In this document: positions 29,206 through 37,518 of the stretch, in pieces
Numbering within the stretch: the first letter of the stretch is position 1
Layout: every line of letters begins with the position of its first letter
Origin: Porticoccaceae bacterium
Lineage (GTDB): Bacteria > Pseudomonadota > Gammaproteobacteria > Pseudomonadales > Porticoccaceae
Reading direction: 5' to 3'
DNA: 64,000 nucleotides
Assembly (NCBI GenBank): GCA_902562425.1
Contig: CACETF010000004.1
Coordinates: 1-64,000, forward strand
Program-made: the position numbers and the translations under genes
Notes under the pieces: model-generated
Database searches by the model: none
Seen by the model: the letters and a program-made list of their open reading frames with translations, nothing else
Told to the model about the DNA's origin: nothing

Positions 29206-29670
29206 TTGAAAAAACCAAAGAAACTGCTGATCATCTGGCATAGTCAGAGCGGAAAAACTGATGCTATGGCAAGAGAGGTTATAAAAGGTTGCAAGCAACA
29301 AAATTCTGTAGAGACAATCCTACTACCCCCCCAATCTGCCGATTTAAGAGATTTACTTAATTGTCATGGCCTTATATTTGGAACGCCAGAGAATTTTGGC
29401 ACAATGAGTGGAATGTTGAAGGATTTTTTTGATCGCACATACTATCCCGCACAACCCTATAAACTGAACCTTCCATATGGATTATTTATTTCAGCCGCAA
29501 ATGACGGTTCTGGAGCTGTACGAGATATAAATAGAATTTTAAAAGGTTACCCGCTTCGACAGGTAGCCGATCCTGTTATCTGTAAGGGAGCGCTGGATCA
29601 AAAGACATTAACAAGTTGCAGGGACCTAGGCCTTGCTTTGGCTCTAGGACTTGAGATGGGAATTATGTAG
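29206..29670 (+). CDS. Flavodoxin-fold / NAD(P)H-dependent FMN reductase-like protein
   Basis: A 154-residue flavodoxin-fold protein. The FMN phosphate loop is IIWHSQSGKTDAMA (9-22). The segment LIFGTPENFGTMSGMLKDFFDR resembles the WrbA/NADPH-dependent FMN reductase signature 'GtP-xyg-mxg-lK-ffDr'. It probably carries FMN and shuttles electrons to a small acceptor. I chose the TTG at 29206 (GGAG five bases upstream) because it starts exactly at the fold. A TTG at 29131 would add 25 residues. It is a single gene with no clear partner. Confidence 0.75.
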   Translation: MKKPKKLLIIWHSQSGKTDAMAREVIKGCKQQNSVETILLPPQSADLRDLLNCHGLIFGTPENFGTMSGMLKDFFDRTYYPAQPYKLNLPYGLFISAANDGSGAVRDINRILKGYPLRQVADPVICKGALDQKTLTSCRDLGLALALGLEMGIM

Positions 29671-29761
29671 CCCTAAGACGTGCCCTCATATCAAAGTTCC
29701 CCCACACGAAAAAAATCACCAGTAAATTTAAAAAGTTACTGAATTTAAAAAAACTGTAATT

Positions 29762-30199
29762 TTAGAAACCACGCTTGCGAGGACGTTTTCCGACTGGACG
29801 TTTAGGAAGCTTTTCAGGGGGTTTAGGCGGTGCCGTCTCTATACAAGTATAACTGCGATTCACCGCAGCGATATTTGGCTTATTGGTAACTGTTAAGCTG
29901 CTAGCTGCCAACAATGTTGATTTATTGAGTGCCCAACCCTCCGTGTAAAACTTTCCGACAACACGAAATCTCACCAAGTCATCAAGTTCAGTGAAAGGTA
30001 TATCCCTGAATGTTTTATCTGGGGTCAAGAGCGTGTTGTTAACTACCTCAATATCGAGAAGCTTAGTATCAGGATCTAACACGAGGTCACGACTGTCGCA
30101 AGTGATCTTCAGCTTGTCTGCCGCCGAGACATCAGCAGCACCGTTAAAAATCAGAATACAGACAATCGATAACAAAGTTGAATTATATGATTGTTTCAA
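29762..30199 (-). CDS. Hypothetical exported protein with basic Pro-rich tail
   Basis: A 145-residue protein with a signal peptide (cleavage likely after VSA, residue 26). The mature part has two Cys (34 and about 118) that could pair, and looks beta-rich (LLDIEVVNNTLL, LVRFRVVGKFY). The last 25 residues are rich in Pro, Lys and Arg (PPKPPEKLPKRPVGKRPRKRGF region), suggesting contact with nucleic acid, lipopolysaccharide or peptidoglycan. No family is recognised. Confidence 0.6.
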   Translation of the reverse strand: MKQSYNSTLLSIVCILIFNGAADVSAADKLKITCDSRDLVLDPDTKLLDIEVVNNTLLTPDKTFRDIPFTELDDLVRFRVVGKFYTEGWALNKSTLLAASSLTVTNKPNIAAVNRSYTCIETAPPKPPEKLPKRPVGKRPRKRGF

Positions 30200-30437
30200 T
30201 TTAAAGATCGCCTCTCGCTAACAAACGCCAACTCACACTTAGAATATTTTGCCCAAAACAACATAATCATTGCGAGCTCGCAAACATCCTATGCATCTAG
30301 ACAAACGGAAGCAAGTATAATGTATAAGTACCCTCATAGAACAGGGCCTTCACCTTAAACTTTCCTTGTGAAGACGATCTAAGAAAGTCAAAACCTAAAT
30401 TCGCAATATTGAAAAAATTAAGGCATAATTTTAGAGT

Positions 30438-30884
30438 GTGTCAAATTTTGACATGAAATCTATTGGAGACAGGCAATTGGCCGAAATTTCAAGAAATTTA
30501 GGAAACTCCCCTGCGTTGGTGGATCAGAGATCGAGGCGTCAACAATATGCTCCTAGAGGCAATGAAAATCGTCTTGAAAACAGAGCGGTTTCCGCAAAAG
30601 TTATCGATCAGAAAGACGATTTCTCATTAGAACGTTACCAAATAGCAAGGTTGGAGGCAGACCAACTATCCAAATACCTTTTTGAGATGAAGATTCGCGA
30701 CAGTATAATTCATGAAAGAGCAGCCAATAAGATCCTATCACCCGAAGTCGACATAGATGAGATTAAACCGAAGGGTACGAACACGGCCTCGGAAAGGCTC
30801 AATCGACAAATCGAAGAACTTATGTCCTTTGAGAATGACATGCCTATACGCAATGAGCCACTCTTCGTGAACATAATGGTTTAG
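30438..30884 (+). CDS. Hypothetical soluble protein
   Basis: A 148-residue, hydrophilic, probably largely disordered and helical protein with many Arg, Asp, Glu and Gln. A GTG at 30438 is the longest start; an ATG at 30453 (residue 6) is an alternative. It contains SLERYQIARLEADQLSKYLFEMKIRDSI, probably one long helix (about 66-95). No signal peptide, membrane segment or known motif. It is convergent with the SiaA-like phosphatase (16 bases between the ends). Confidence 0.55.
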   Translation: MSNFDMKSIGDRQLAEISRNLGNSPALVDQRSRRQQYAPRGNENRLENRAVSAKVIDQKDDFSLERYQIARLEADQLSKYLFEMKIRDSIIHERAANKILSPEVDIDEIKPKGTNTASERLNRQIEELMSFENDMPIRNEPLFVNIMV

Positions 30885-30900
30885 CAGTCAACATACTTCA

Positions 30901-32841
30901 TTACCCGGCCAGATCCTTTATCGTTGCCAAATCAGAGACAAATACCGAATCAGTTTCGTCTATATAAAAAGCAAGTAGCGTCAAATCGTCCCTCAGCGGA
31001 GAGGCCCCCTTGTACTGATCTATTGCATCCATAACTTTACTAACAACCAGCTTTGGTTCAGATGTATCGAGGGACTGTAAAAGTCTCATCAGACGCTTGC
31101 GACCAAATGCTACTGGCCGCGGTAGCTCGTTCATTACATCAGTGACTCCATCCGTTAGCATGACAAACATTCCGCACGGGTTTTCAATGATCTGTGTTGT
31201 AAATTCAAAGTCGTTTGGTGTTCGCCGAGCTCCAACCGACTTTCTGTTGCCTTTTATTTCTTTCGTCTCATTGTTAGTGACAACGAAAAGTGAGGAGTTA
31301 GCACCTGCAAATTCTAAGCACCCCGACTGTCTATCTAATATACATACTGTCCCATCAAAACCTGCATCAGAATCAGCCTCCTCAGATTCATTTTGAAAAA
31401 GCATATCTTTTATAAGTCGATTTGATTCGCTCAGATACTCACCGGCAGTATTTATTTGATCATCCTCAATTGCTCGGTCCACAACTGCTCTTGCAATTAC
31501 GGATGTAAAAGCACCCGGCACACCGTGCCCAGTGCAGTCTATGACTGCAATCACGGTCTTGTTATCAGTCGTTCTCACCACGTATATATCTCCACCGACA
31601 ACATCTCTTGGCCTCCAGGTAAGATCAATTTTAAAATCATCGGGCATACGTTCCGCTCTAAGCAAGGCTCTTTGCAATTTTGCCGCATAATTGATCGAAC
31701 TCTGAATTTCTCGATTTGCGGCAGATGCTTGATCATAAGCATCCTTCATCGCGGCCTCAATTCTTGACACTAACCAAATGACCAAGAGAACAACCACTGT
31801 AAACACGGCTGCTCCATAGATAAAAGTGATGCCCATTGCCTTATCCTGAGCTTCTAAAAGTTCTGTTTGATCCCTTAACACTATAAGCAGAGCTTCTTCA
31901 CCCTTTGCAAAATCGCTTAGAGGAAATCCAAATACAGATGCCTCAAGGCTGACATTCGTAGCTCCAAAAGTACCATTAACTAAAAGCGTATCTTTATACT
32001 CTCGCAGCGAATTCGAAGCTTCGCTGGCAATATCAGCGTCATCAGAAATACCTGAGTAATTATCAATTTCATAATAATTATTTAACGTAATTGTTCTATT
32101 ATCGAAGTTTAAAGCAGCTTTAATCTCAAACTCATACTCAAATGATTCAAGAGCCTCAAAAATATTTTTAGCCAAAACTATCGTACCGAGTTTCGAGCTA
32201 TCATCACGAAGGGCAATATACAGGGCTTGATAAAGCGAAGATTCCTCGTCACTGCTCAAATCATCAATGCGCAAAATACCTCTCTTGACAGGAACTCTCT
32301 CTAAACGCCGCTTACTAAGCATACCGCTTGCCGCAGCAATATCCAGTTCTTCAAAATTATATTTTGCAGTTTCAGCACATGGATCGATGCCATACCCATC
32401 GTAAGCGGTCATACAATGGATAAGTGCACCCGTCGCATTCAAAACGAAGACAGCACTCATAGTCATGTCATCGATTGAAAGTTGAAAAAGACTATCAGTT
32501 AGTGTGGCGATGCTATCGATATCCCCCCGCCGAAACGAATCATATAGCGGATTCTCCTCATTTGCGTTCGGGGCTTCATCAGGAGAGGCGAGAAAATTCT
32601 CTTTGCTTTTCCAGATAGACCGATTCTCCAAAGTGCCTGTTTGCGGATGCCACATTCCGATCGACAGGTCATATGCCTCACCTGAGGCAGTATTCCAGGC
32701 TCGCTGATAAACTAGAGCCGAATTTTCGAGATTAGTTTTTTGCTGGCCGTCAAGTTGGTCGGTGGCCAACCAAAAAAAAAGTGCGGCAATAGCTACATTA
32801 CCAAAAACAGTTAGAGCGAGGAGCTGTATGCGTGTAGTCAT
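30901..32841 (-). CDS. SiaA-like membrane sensor with SpoIIE/PP2C Ser/Thr phosphatase
   Basis: A 646-residue protein. TM1 is at about 7-26, a periplasmic sensor at about 27-335, TM2 at about 337-360, then a helical linker (INYAAKLQRALL) and a PP2C/SpoIIE domain to the C-terminus. Metal-site motifs are RPRDVVGGDIY (about 405-415), DCTGHGVPGAF, LTDGVTDVM and RDDLTLLAFY. The layout matches SiaA of the Pseudomonas SiaABCD system, which dephosphorylates SiaC. The periplasmic part may sense a small molecule. No HAMP domain is obvious, unlike Pseudomonas SiaA. SiaB- and SiaC-like genes lie 2.7 kb upstream on the same strand, separated by two plus-strand genes and a TonB-C gene. Confidence 0.85.
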   Translation of the reverse strand: MTTRIQLLALTVFGNVAIAALFFWLATDQLDGQQKTNLENSALVYQRAWNTASGEAYDLSIGMWHPQTGTLENRSIWKSKENFLASPDEAPNANEENPLYDSFRRGDIDSIATLTDSLFQLSIDDMTMSAVFVLNATGALIHCMTAYDGYGIDPCAETAKYNFEELDIAAASGMLSKRRLERVPVKRGILRIDDLSSDEESSLYQALYIALRDDSSKLGTIVLAKNIFEALESFEYEFEIKAALNFDNRTITLNNYYEIDNYSGISDDADIASEASNSLREYKDTLLVNGTFGATNVSLEASVFGFPLSDFAKGEEALLIVLRDQTELLEAQDKAMGITFIYGAAVFTVVVLLVIWLVSRIEAAMKDAYDQASAANREIQSSINYAAKLQRALLRAERMPDDFKIDLTWRPRDVVGGDIYVVRTTDNKTVIAVIDCTGHGVPGAFTSVIARAVVDRAIEDDQINTAGEYLSESNRLIKDMLFQNESEEADSDAGFDGTVCILDRQSGCLEFAGANSSLFVVTNNETKEIKGNRKSVGARRTPNDFEFTTQIIENPCGMFVMLTDGVTDVMNELPRPVAFGRKRLMRLLQSLDTSEPKLVVSKVMDAIDQYKGASPLRDDLTLLAFYIDETDSVFVSDLATIKDLAG

Positions 32842-32874
32842 ATATTCTATCTTATCAGCCTACATGACTGAATA

Positions 32875-33303
32875 TTACCGCCCTGGCTGAAAAGCAATCC
32901 TGACCGCTACATCGTCGACCTGAATATTCTCACCGTCATGAACCGGCGGCTGGTATCTCCAAGACCTGACGTACTTCAATGCGGAGCGCTCAAAAATTCC
33001 CGGTGGTTCTGCGTCAACTATATGCGGATCAACAACTTTGCCATCTGGTCCAATGGAAAAGGCGACTATAACCTCTCCCACGTATTTATACTTTCTTGCT
33101 TTTGGTGGATATCTAAGCGCACCCGCCCCCATTAGAGAGCATTTAATACTTACTCTCTCACCATTGTCAGTATAGTAGCCGATGTTTGTGGCTAACACCT
33201 CAGACCAAGCGACATTACTGATGAGAGGGAAAAAGCACAAAAAAATAAATGCCTTGAATCTAGGAATGTGAAATAAGCGATTTTTGTTATGGATCATAAG
33301 CAT
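32875..33303 (-). CDS. Exported TonB C-terminal domain protein
   Basis: A 142-residue protein with an N-terminal hydrophobic signal (about 16-34, FKAFIFLCFFPLISNVAWS) and a TonB C-terminal fold. The fold is visible in YPPKARKYKYVGEVIVAFSIGPDGKVVDPHIVDAEP (66-101), with the typical 'P..A...G.V.V.F.I..dG.V....V..S.P' rhythm, and RSALKYVRSWRYQPP. It lacks the Pro-rich spacer and long membrane anchor of TonB itself, so it is more likely a periplasmic TonB-like module than an energy-coupling TonB. It lies 33 bases before the SiaA-like gene and may be co-transcribed with it. Confidence 0.8.
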   Translation of the reverse strand: MLMIHNKNRLFHIPRFKAFIFLCFFPLISNVAWSEVLATNIGYYTDNGERVSIKCSLMGAGALRYPPKARKYKYVGEVIVAFSIGPDGKVVDPHIVDAEPPGIFERSALKYVRSWRYQPPVHDGENIQVDDVAVRIAFQPGR

Positions 33304-33575
33304 TATTCTTAAACCAAAAATTTCTAAGAAACAACAGTAAATTTTCCTCCTATACCACTGAATAATAATAGAAAATACAGTTTTACTATGTCTCCTTCTC
33401 CTGCATCATTGAATCGCTCTTCTTTATAATCATATTATTATCTATCGTTCAAGACAAATTTCTAGGGATAGTGTTCCGAGATTTCCTGTAGAGTGTACAA
33501 TGTATCAGCAATTTGTTACTAGGTCGTATTATTTTAATGCTTATAAATTTGGTCGTGTAAAGGTGGGCGTTGTAA

Positions 33576-34463
33576 TTGTACTGTAAAATATGGGGTGTAA
33601 GGGGTTCTCTACCGGTGCCAGGAGCCAGTACGCTCAGGTATGGTGGTAATACTACTTGCATAGAAGTTAACGGACACGATGACGAATGCATAATTTTAGA
33701 CGCCGGCACAGGAATATTCCCACTGGGACAACATCTCACACGTACTAAAATAAAAAAGATTCATTTATTCATTACTCACACCCACTGGGACCATATTCAA
33801 GGTTTTACAATGTTTCAACCACTTTTCTCTGACGATGTTGAAATACATATTTATGGGCCAAAAGACCCAACCAGTGGTCTGTCCATAAAAGATCATTTGA
33901 CAAATCAAATGGATCGTCATTTTTTCCCGGTGCAATTACAAAATGTAGCCGCCCGTTTAATTTTCGAAGACGTAACGGGCGGAGACAGAATTCAGATAAA
34001 TTCTTTGATTGTCAAAACCTTTGAATTTAATCATACCGCGATTAATATTGGATACCGAATCGATAGTAAGAATCGTAGTATATGTTTTACCGGAGATCAT
34101 GAATGGAAATTAAATCCTCACCCATATGATGACCCTCGTTTCTCGAATATGGAGCAGAGTATCAAGGCCACTCGACAAGAAACTATCAACTTCATTAAAG
34201 GAGTTGATTTGCTGATCATAGACTCCGCATACACTGAAGAGGAATACCTTACACGACATGGTTGGGGGCATGGAACACTGGATTCGAGTATTACTGCCGC
34301 ACGAGAAGCATGCGCAAAACAAGTTCTTTTTACGCATCACGACCCGAATAGAACAGACGATGAATTAGACAAAGTGTTTATAGAGTCTCTTGAAAGGAAT
34401 GCGATCAACCCGAAGGATCCAGAGTTTGCTCTGGCAAAGGAAGGTATGGAGATAAAACTGTAA
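33576..34463 (+). CDS. MBL-fold metallohydrolase next to a nucleotide cyclase
   Basis: A 295-residue metallo-beta-lactamase-fold hydrolase. The N-terminus YCKIWGVRGSLPVPG (2-16) and the metal motif THTHWDHIQGF (67-77; His68, His70, Asp72, His73) are those of the RNase Z/PhnP-like branch. A further Asp and His are in ICFTGDHEW and LFTHHDPNRTDDEL. Some relatives cleave cyclic or phosphodiester bonds, so cyclic-nucleotide hydrolysis is possible but unproven. The TTG start at 33576 has AGGTGG upstream and places the conserved N-terminus correctly. The stop overlaps the ATG of the cyclase by one base, so the two are translated together. Confidence 0.85.
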   Translation: MYCKIWGVRGSLPVPGASTLRYGGNTTCIEVNGHDDECIILDAGTGIFPLGQHLTRTKIKKIHLFITHTHWDHIQGFTMFQPLFSDDVEIHIYGPKDPTSGLSIKDHLTNQMDRHFFPVQLQNVAARLIFEDVTGGDRIQINSLIVKTFEFNHTAINIGYRIDSKNRSICFTGDHEWKLNPHPYDDPRFSNMEQSIKATRQETINFIKGVDLLIIDSAYTEEEYLTRHGWGHGTLDSSITAAREACAKQVLFTHHDPNRTDDELDKVFIESLERNAINPKDPEFALAKEGMEIKL

Positions 34464-35494
34464 TGGACAGAAATGAGGGAATATTCCAACATGAGTTCAA
34501 AGTTATAGAGAAATCAAAGTTCGCTATCGAGGGAGCGTCTGACGCATCACAAACAGAGCTCAGCGAATTACTGAGAGAATACGAAAAGCTCCTGAAAACA
34601 ACGAGGCGTCTGGTGAAACATAATGATCGAAGTGAGGAGCGCTTAAATGTCCTTGCACAAGAGGCACGAGAAAAAAGTACTCAGCTAGAGCAGCTGTCGG
34701 CTCAACTTGCCAAGTACCTGTCTCCTCAAGTTTATGAGTCAATTTTTAGCGGCAAACAAAAAGTAAGTCTCGCGAGCTCGAGAAAGAAACTAACTATCTT
34801 TTTTTCGGACCTTGTTGGCTTCACACAGATTACGGAGAGCCTCGAATCAGAGGATCTCACGGCGGCGCTTAACTATTACCTTGACGAAATGTCGGCAATT
34901 GCACTCAAATATGGAGCCACGATAGACAAATATATCGGAGACGCAATTATGATCTTTTTTGGCGACCCTGAAAGTCAAGGCATAGCTGAAGATGCATTTC
35001 GATGTGTGTCAATGGCAGTTGAAATGCAAAAAAGGTTAGAGGAATTAACCGACAAATGGGCGCACTTTGGGCTACAAGAACCTTTCAAGATGAGAATAGG
35101 GATCAATACTGGTTTTTGCACTGTGGGTAATTTTGGCTCTGAAAATCGATTGGACTACACCGTTATTGGTGCAGGAGTGAATATGGCCGCGCGACTTGAG
35201 GCCGCTGCATCTTCTGGATCCATACTTCTTTCTTTCGACACCTATAACCTCGTAAAAGATAAAATTTCGTGTAAAGAATCTGAGAGGATCAAGCTAAAAG
35301 GAATTAGCAACCCAGTCCGAACATATGAGGTAATTGAATCGGAAGATACAGAATCGATAATTACAATTAAAACGGAAAACTCCTTTCTTCAGGAGCAGCT
35401 CTCAGGTTTGACTGGGCAACAGCTTGACGAACTAAATTTGTCTCTCACAAATGCACTTGACACCTTGCGTGCCCATGTAGAGAAATCCACTTAA
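34463..35494 (+). CDS. Class III adenylate/guanylate cyclase
   Basis: A soluble 343-residue nucleotidyl cyclase. An N-terminal coiled coil (about 30-85) leads into SAQLAKYLSPQVYESIFSG (79-97), then the catalytic domain (108-300). Metal ligands are Asp116 in FFSDLVGF and Asp160 in YIGDAIMIFFGD. The base-selecting Lys156 (DKYIGD) and RLDYTVIGAGVNMAARLE (229-246) fit adenylate cyclases, with transition-state Asn240 and Arg244. Activity as an adenylate cyclase is therefore likely. It lacks GGDEF features. Its end is five bases from the end of the convergent SiaB-like gene. It has no receiver or membrane domain, so the partners nearby probably regulate it. Confidence 0.9.
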   Translation: MDRNEGIFQHEFKVIEKSKFAIEGASDASQTELSELLREYEKLLKTTRRLVKHNDRSEERLNVLAQEAREKSTQLEQLSAQLAKYLSPQVYESIFSGKQKVSLASSRKKLTIFFSDLVGFTQITESLESEDLTAALNYYLDEMSAIALKYGATIDKYIGDAIMIFFGDPESQGIAEDAFRCVSMAVEMQKRLEELTDKWAHFGLQEPFKMRIGINTGFCTVGNFGSENRLDYTVIGAGVNMAARLEAAASSGSILLSFDTYNLVKDKISCKESERIKLKGISNPVRTYEVIESEDTESIITIKTENSFLQEQLSGLTGQQLDELNLSLTNALDTLRAHVEKST

Positions 35495-35499
35495 TTAAG

Positions 35500-36033
35500 T
35501 TATGCATGCGTATTCACCCACCCGCGATATAAAAATAAGGTCTGGCCATTGTGTTCTTCAAACGCAAAATCAAATCGCGAGCTTCTTCTGGCAACCTCGA
35601 TAAACCCGAGCCCCGCGCCAACGCTTCCCTCTGGAGGCCCTTGCTTCAATCTCTGCTTGTAAGCCGCTTTGAGCTCAGCTGCATCCATACGCTTTAACTG
35701 AGTAAGTATCTCCTCTAAACGCTCTCGACTCTTCCCATCAACTTCATTAACCGCCTCAATAAGGAATCCATCGTTGGTGTGGCTTATTGACACAGATCCA
35801 ACGCCACTTTTATCTAAACGATCTAAAGAGTACCGGATGATATTTTGTGCTTGCTCGACAAAGATGCTGAACACTTTATTTGTAATCGGCGAAGTGCTAT
35901 CTGTCTCTGTTAGCTGATCTTTCACTACAGAGGATAGACTTGTGAGTACCTCCTCAGACAGCGGACCTGCATAGCAAAAGAAGGTGCCTCGATTCAGCAT
36001 AAGCTCATGCAGCTGTATAGTATCATTATTCAT
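35500..36033 (-). CDS. SiaB-like (DUF6272) GHKL-type protein kinase
   Basis: A 177-residue protein. FVEQAQNIIRYSLDRL matches the N-box of SiaB, where Glu/Asn bind Mg-ATP, and GSVGAGLGFIEVARRSS is the glycine-rich ATP lid. In Pseudomonas SiaB phosphorylates SiaC on a Thr and so opposes SiaA. I chose the ATG at 36033 (GGTGGGGA before it) over a TTG at 36048, giving an N-terminus MNNDTIQLHELML. The SiaC-like gene is 34 bases upstream on the same strand, so the two form an operon. Confidence 0.88.
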   Translation of the reverse strand: MNNDTIQLHELMLNRGTFFCYAGPLSEEVLTSLSSVVKDQLTETDSTSPITNKVFSIFVEQAQNIIRYSLDRLDKSGVGSVSISHTNDGFLIEAVNEVDGKSRERLEEILTQLKRMDAAELKAAYKQRLKQGPPEGSVGAGLGFIEVARRSSRFDFAFEEHNGQTLFLYRGWVNTHA

Positions 36034-36067
36034 AAGATTCCCCACCAATAAGACAGAATGACTACTA

Positions 36068-36430
36068 TTAACCTATTGATTCCAGAGTAAATTTTACATG
36101 CTCTAAATCCTCTTCAAACTCTTCTCCAGCTTCTTCCATTGTGTCGTCGTCCTCCCTGTGACGCCACACAACTTCTATCATGGTGCCCTCACTGGCGCTT
36201 TCGTCAAGATATTCAAAAAAATCATAAAAGAATTTTGCGGATGAGCTATTAAAATAGTAGAGTTCTATTTCTACTTTATACTCTTTTGCTTTTGAAATCC
36301 CTTCCCTTAAATGACCAATTACAGGAGCGGAGAACTCAGTGATGTCCTCAGGATAACACTCGCCTTTGATCGTGCACAATCCTGGTAAAAATTCGACTGC
36401 AGGGGTTCTGGATGTAGCTGGAATTTTCAT
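36068..36430 (-). CDS. SiaC-like (DUF1987) partner-switch protein
   Basis: A 120-residue acidic protein of the DUF1987 (SiaC) family. The N-terminal TSRTPAVEFLP (6-16) and GECYPEDITEF (23-33) match the family. The middle IELYYFNSSSAKFFYDFFEYL (55-75) is the switch helix region. From memory of P. aeruginosa SiaC, its phosphorylated Thr lies in LNTSS; the aligned site here is Ser62 in FNSSS, so a Ser may replace Thr. The Glu-rich tail (EEAGEEFEEDLEH) is typical. In Pseudomonas, unphosphorylated SiaC binds and activates the diguanylate cyclase SiaD; no GGDEF gene is in this locus. Confidence 0.9.
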   Translation of the reverse strand: MKIPATSRTPAVEFLPGLCTIKGECYPEDITEFSAPVIGHLREGISKAKEYKVEIELYYFNSSSAKFFYDFFEYLDESASEGTMIEVVWRHREDDDTMEEAGEEFEEDLEHVKFTLESIG

Positions 36431-36518
36431 AACTATACCGCATAAATATTATATAAAGTGGATTTTAATGAAAAGCCTGTCTTAGGACATCAACATAAAT
36501 TTAAAGCGTTGGAACTGG

Positions 36519-37112
36519 TCAATTCGAATCGTAATTCACTCCTTTAAAATCCTCACTGAACAGTTTTTCTGCTAAAGCTGAGCTAGTGCGCGACACCTTG
36601 CCTGTATATCTCGCCAGTTTTGCGATACCACCCTCGCTACTTCGGCTTTCCCGGAGGATATTACCGCGCACTCTATTTTGAAATGAGGTCTGGCGTCCAT
36701 ACATGACTGCGCCGAACGTCTTTAGAAGTTCAATCGCGATTTTGGGTTTGGCGCTAACAAGGGCATCGAATTTCTGCTTGGTCAAACACAAGCAGTCAGC
36801 AGGCTCCATTACAACAACAGTCGCAGTCCGTTCTGCATCGGTCATGATACTTACCTCGCCGAGGATGCCGGGGCCAGGAAAAGTAGCTGTATGTAATACA
36901 ACGTCACTGCGATTGATTTGAATTTTTTCAAACACGGAGAATGTACCATTTAAAAGAAAATACATGTCCTCATCTTGATCACCTTGCTTTACCATTACAT
37001 GGCCCTTCTCAGCCCGCAACTCAGCGAGAAAGGGTAGTAGTGAGTCAACACCGCCCTCTCCTAGCTGAGGTAAAAGAGCAATTAGGGTATCGCGTGACCC
37101 GTCTATGCGCAT
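36519..37112 (-). CDS. Cyclic-nucleotide-binding (CNB) protein without DNA-binding domain
   Basis: A 197-residue protein with a CNB fold from about 5 to 130. GQVMVKQGDQDEDMYFLLNGT-like text (about 38-57), and the phosphate-binding cassette GPGILGEVSIMTDAERTATVVV (80-101; Gly85, Glu86, Arg95, Thr96) are present. The rest is a Lys/Arg/Ser-rich tail with no helix-turn-helix, so it is not a CRP-type transcription factor. It is the first gene of the CNB-siaC-siaB operon (88 bases before siaC), placing a cAMP or cGMP sensor directly with the partner-switch proteins and opposite a cyclase. Confidence 0.88.
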   Translation of the reverse strand: MRIDGSRDTLIALLPQLGEGGVDSLLPFLAELRAEKGHVMVKQGDQDEDMYFLLNGTFSVFEKIQINRSDVVLHTATFPGPGILGEVSIMTDAERTATVVVMEPADCLCLTKQKFDALVSAKPKIAIELLKTFGAVMYGRQTSFQNRVRGNILRESRSSEGGIAKLARYTGKVSRTSSALAEKLFSEDFKGVNYDSN

Positions 37113-37518
37113 ATATGCATCCGTTGAATAAAGCGTCTCATTAAATTTTAAGTATTACAAAGATTAGAGCCCCAATGATAGCTATCGTGGAGGGCTTTCG
37201 CAATGTTCTGTGACGGGCAAATCGAATTAAAATCATTCTTCACAATTAGCATCTTCCATGCTTTATTACCGACAAAATTCGCGTTCTAAGCAGTGTGTGT
37301 GGCACAATGATAACGTAGTGATTGAATAAAAACGTTGGCAACGCATGTGGTGGATGATATAAAAATGTCCTCTTACCTTTACAATCGCGCCAATCTTTTT
37401 TAGAAAAAATGCTAATTTTACTAACTTTCCAAGGTAAGTGTAACGTAACAAAAAAAGAACGAAAGAAGTTCAAGTAAAAAATATCAAATTCAAAAAGTGA
37501 ACAAAAAAGGAGAAAAAA
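37113..37518. other. Divergent spacer, Sia operon / TonB receptor
   Basis: A 406-base spacer. An imperfect inverted repeat (about 37168-37196; arms AGCCC and GGGCT, with a GATAGCTATC core) is present with no T-run. The receptor's AAGGAG ribosome site lies at 37507-37512. Promoters for both sides are expected but not clear. Confidence 0.4.

Noticed and set aside
37168-37196. Inverted repeat upstream of the Sia operon and TonB receptor
   Set aside because: The stem is imperfect and no T-run or second copy supports a terminator or operator.
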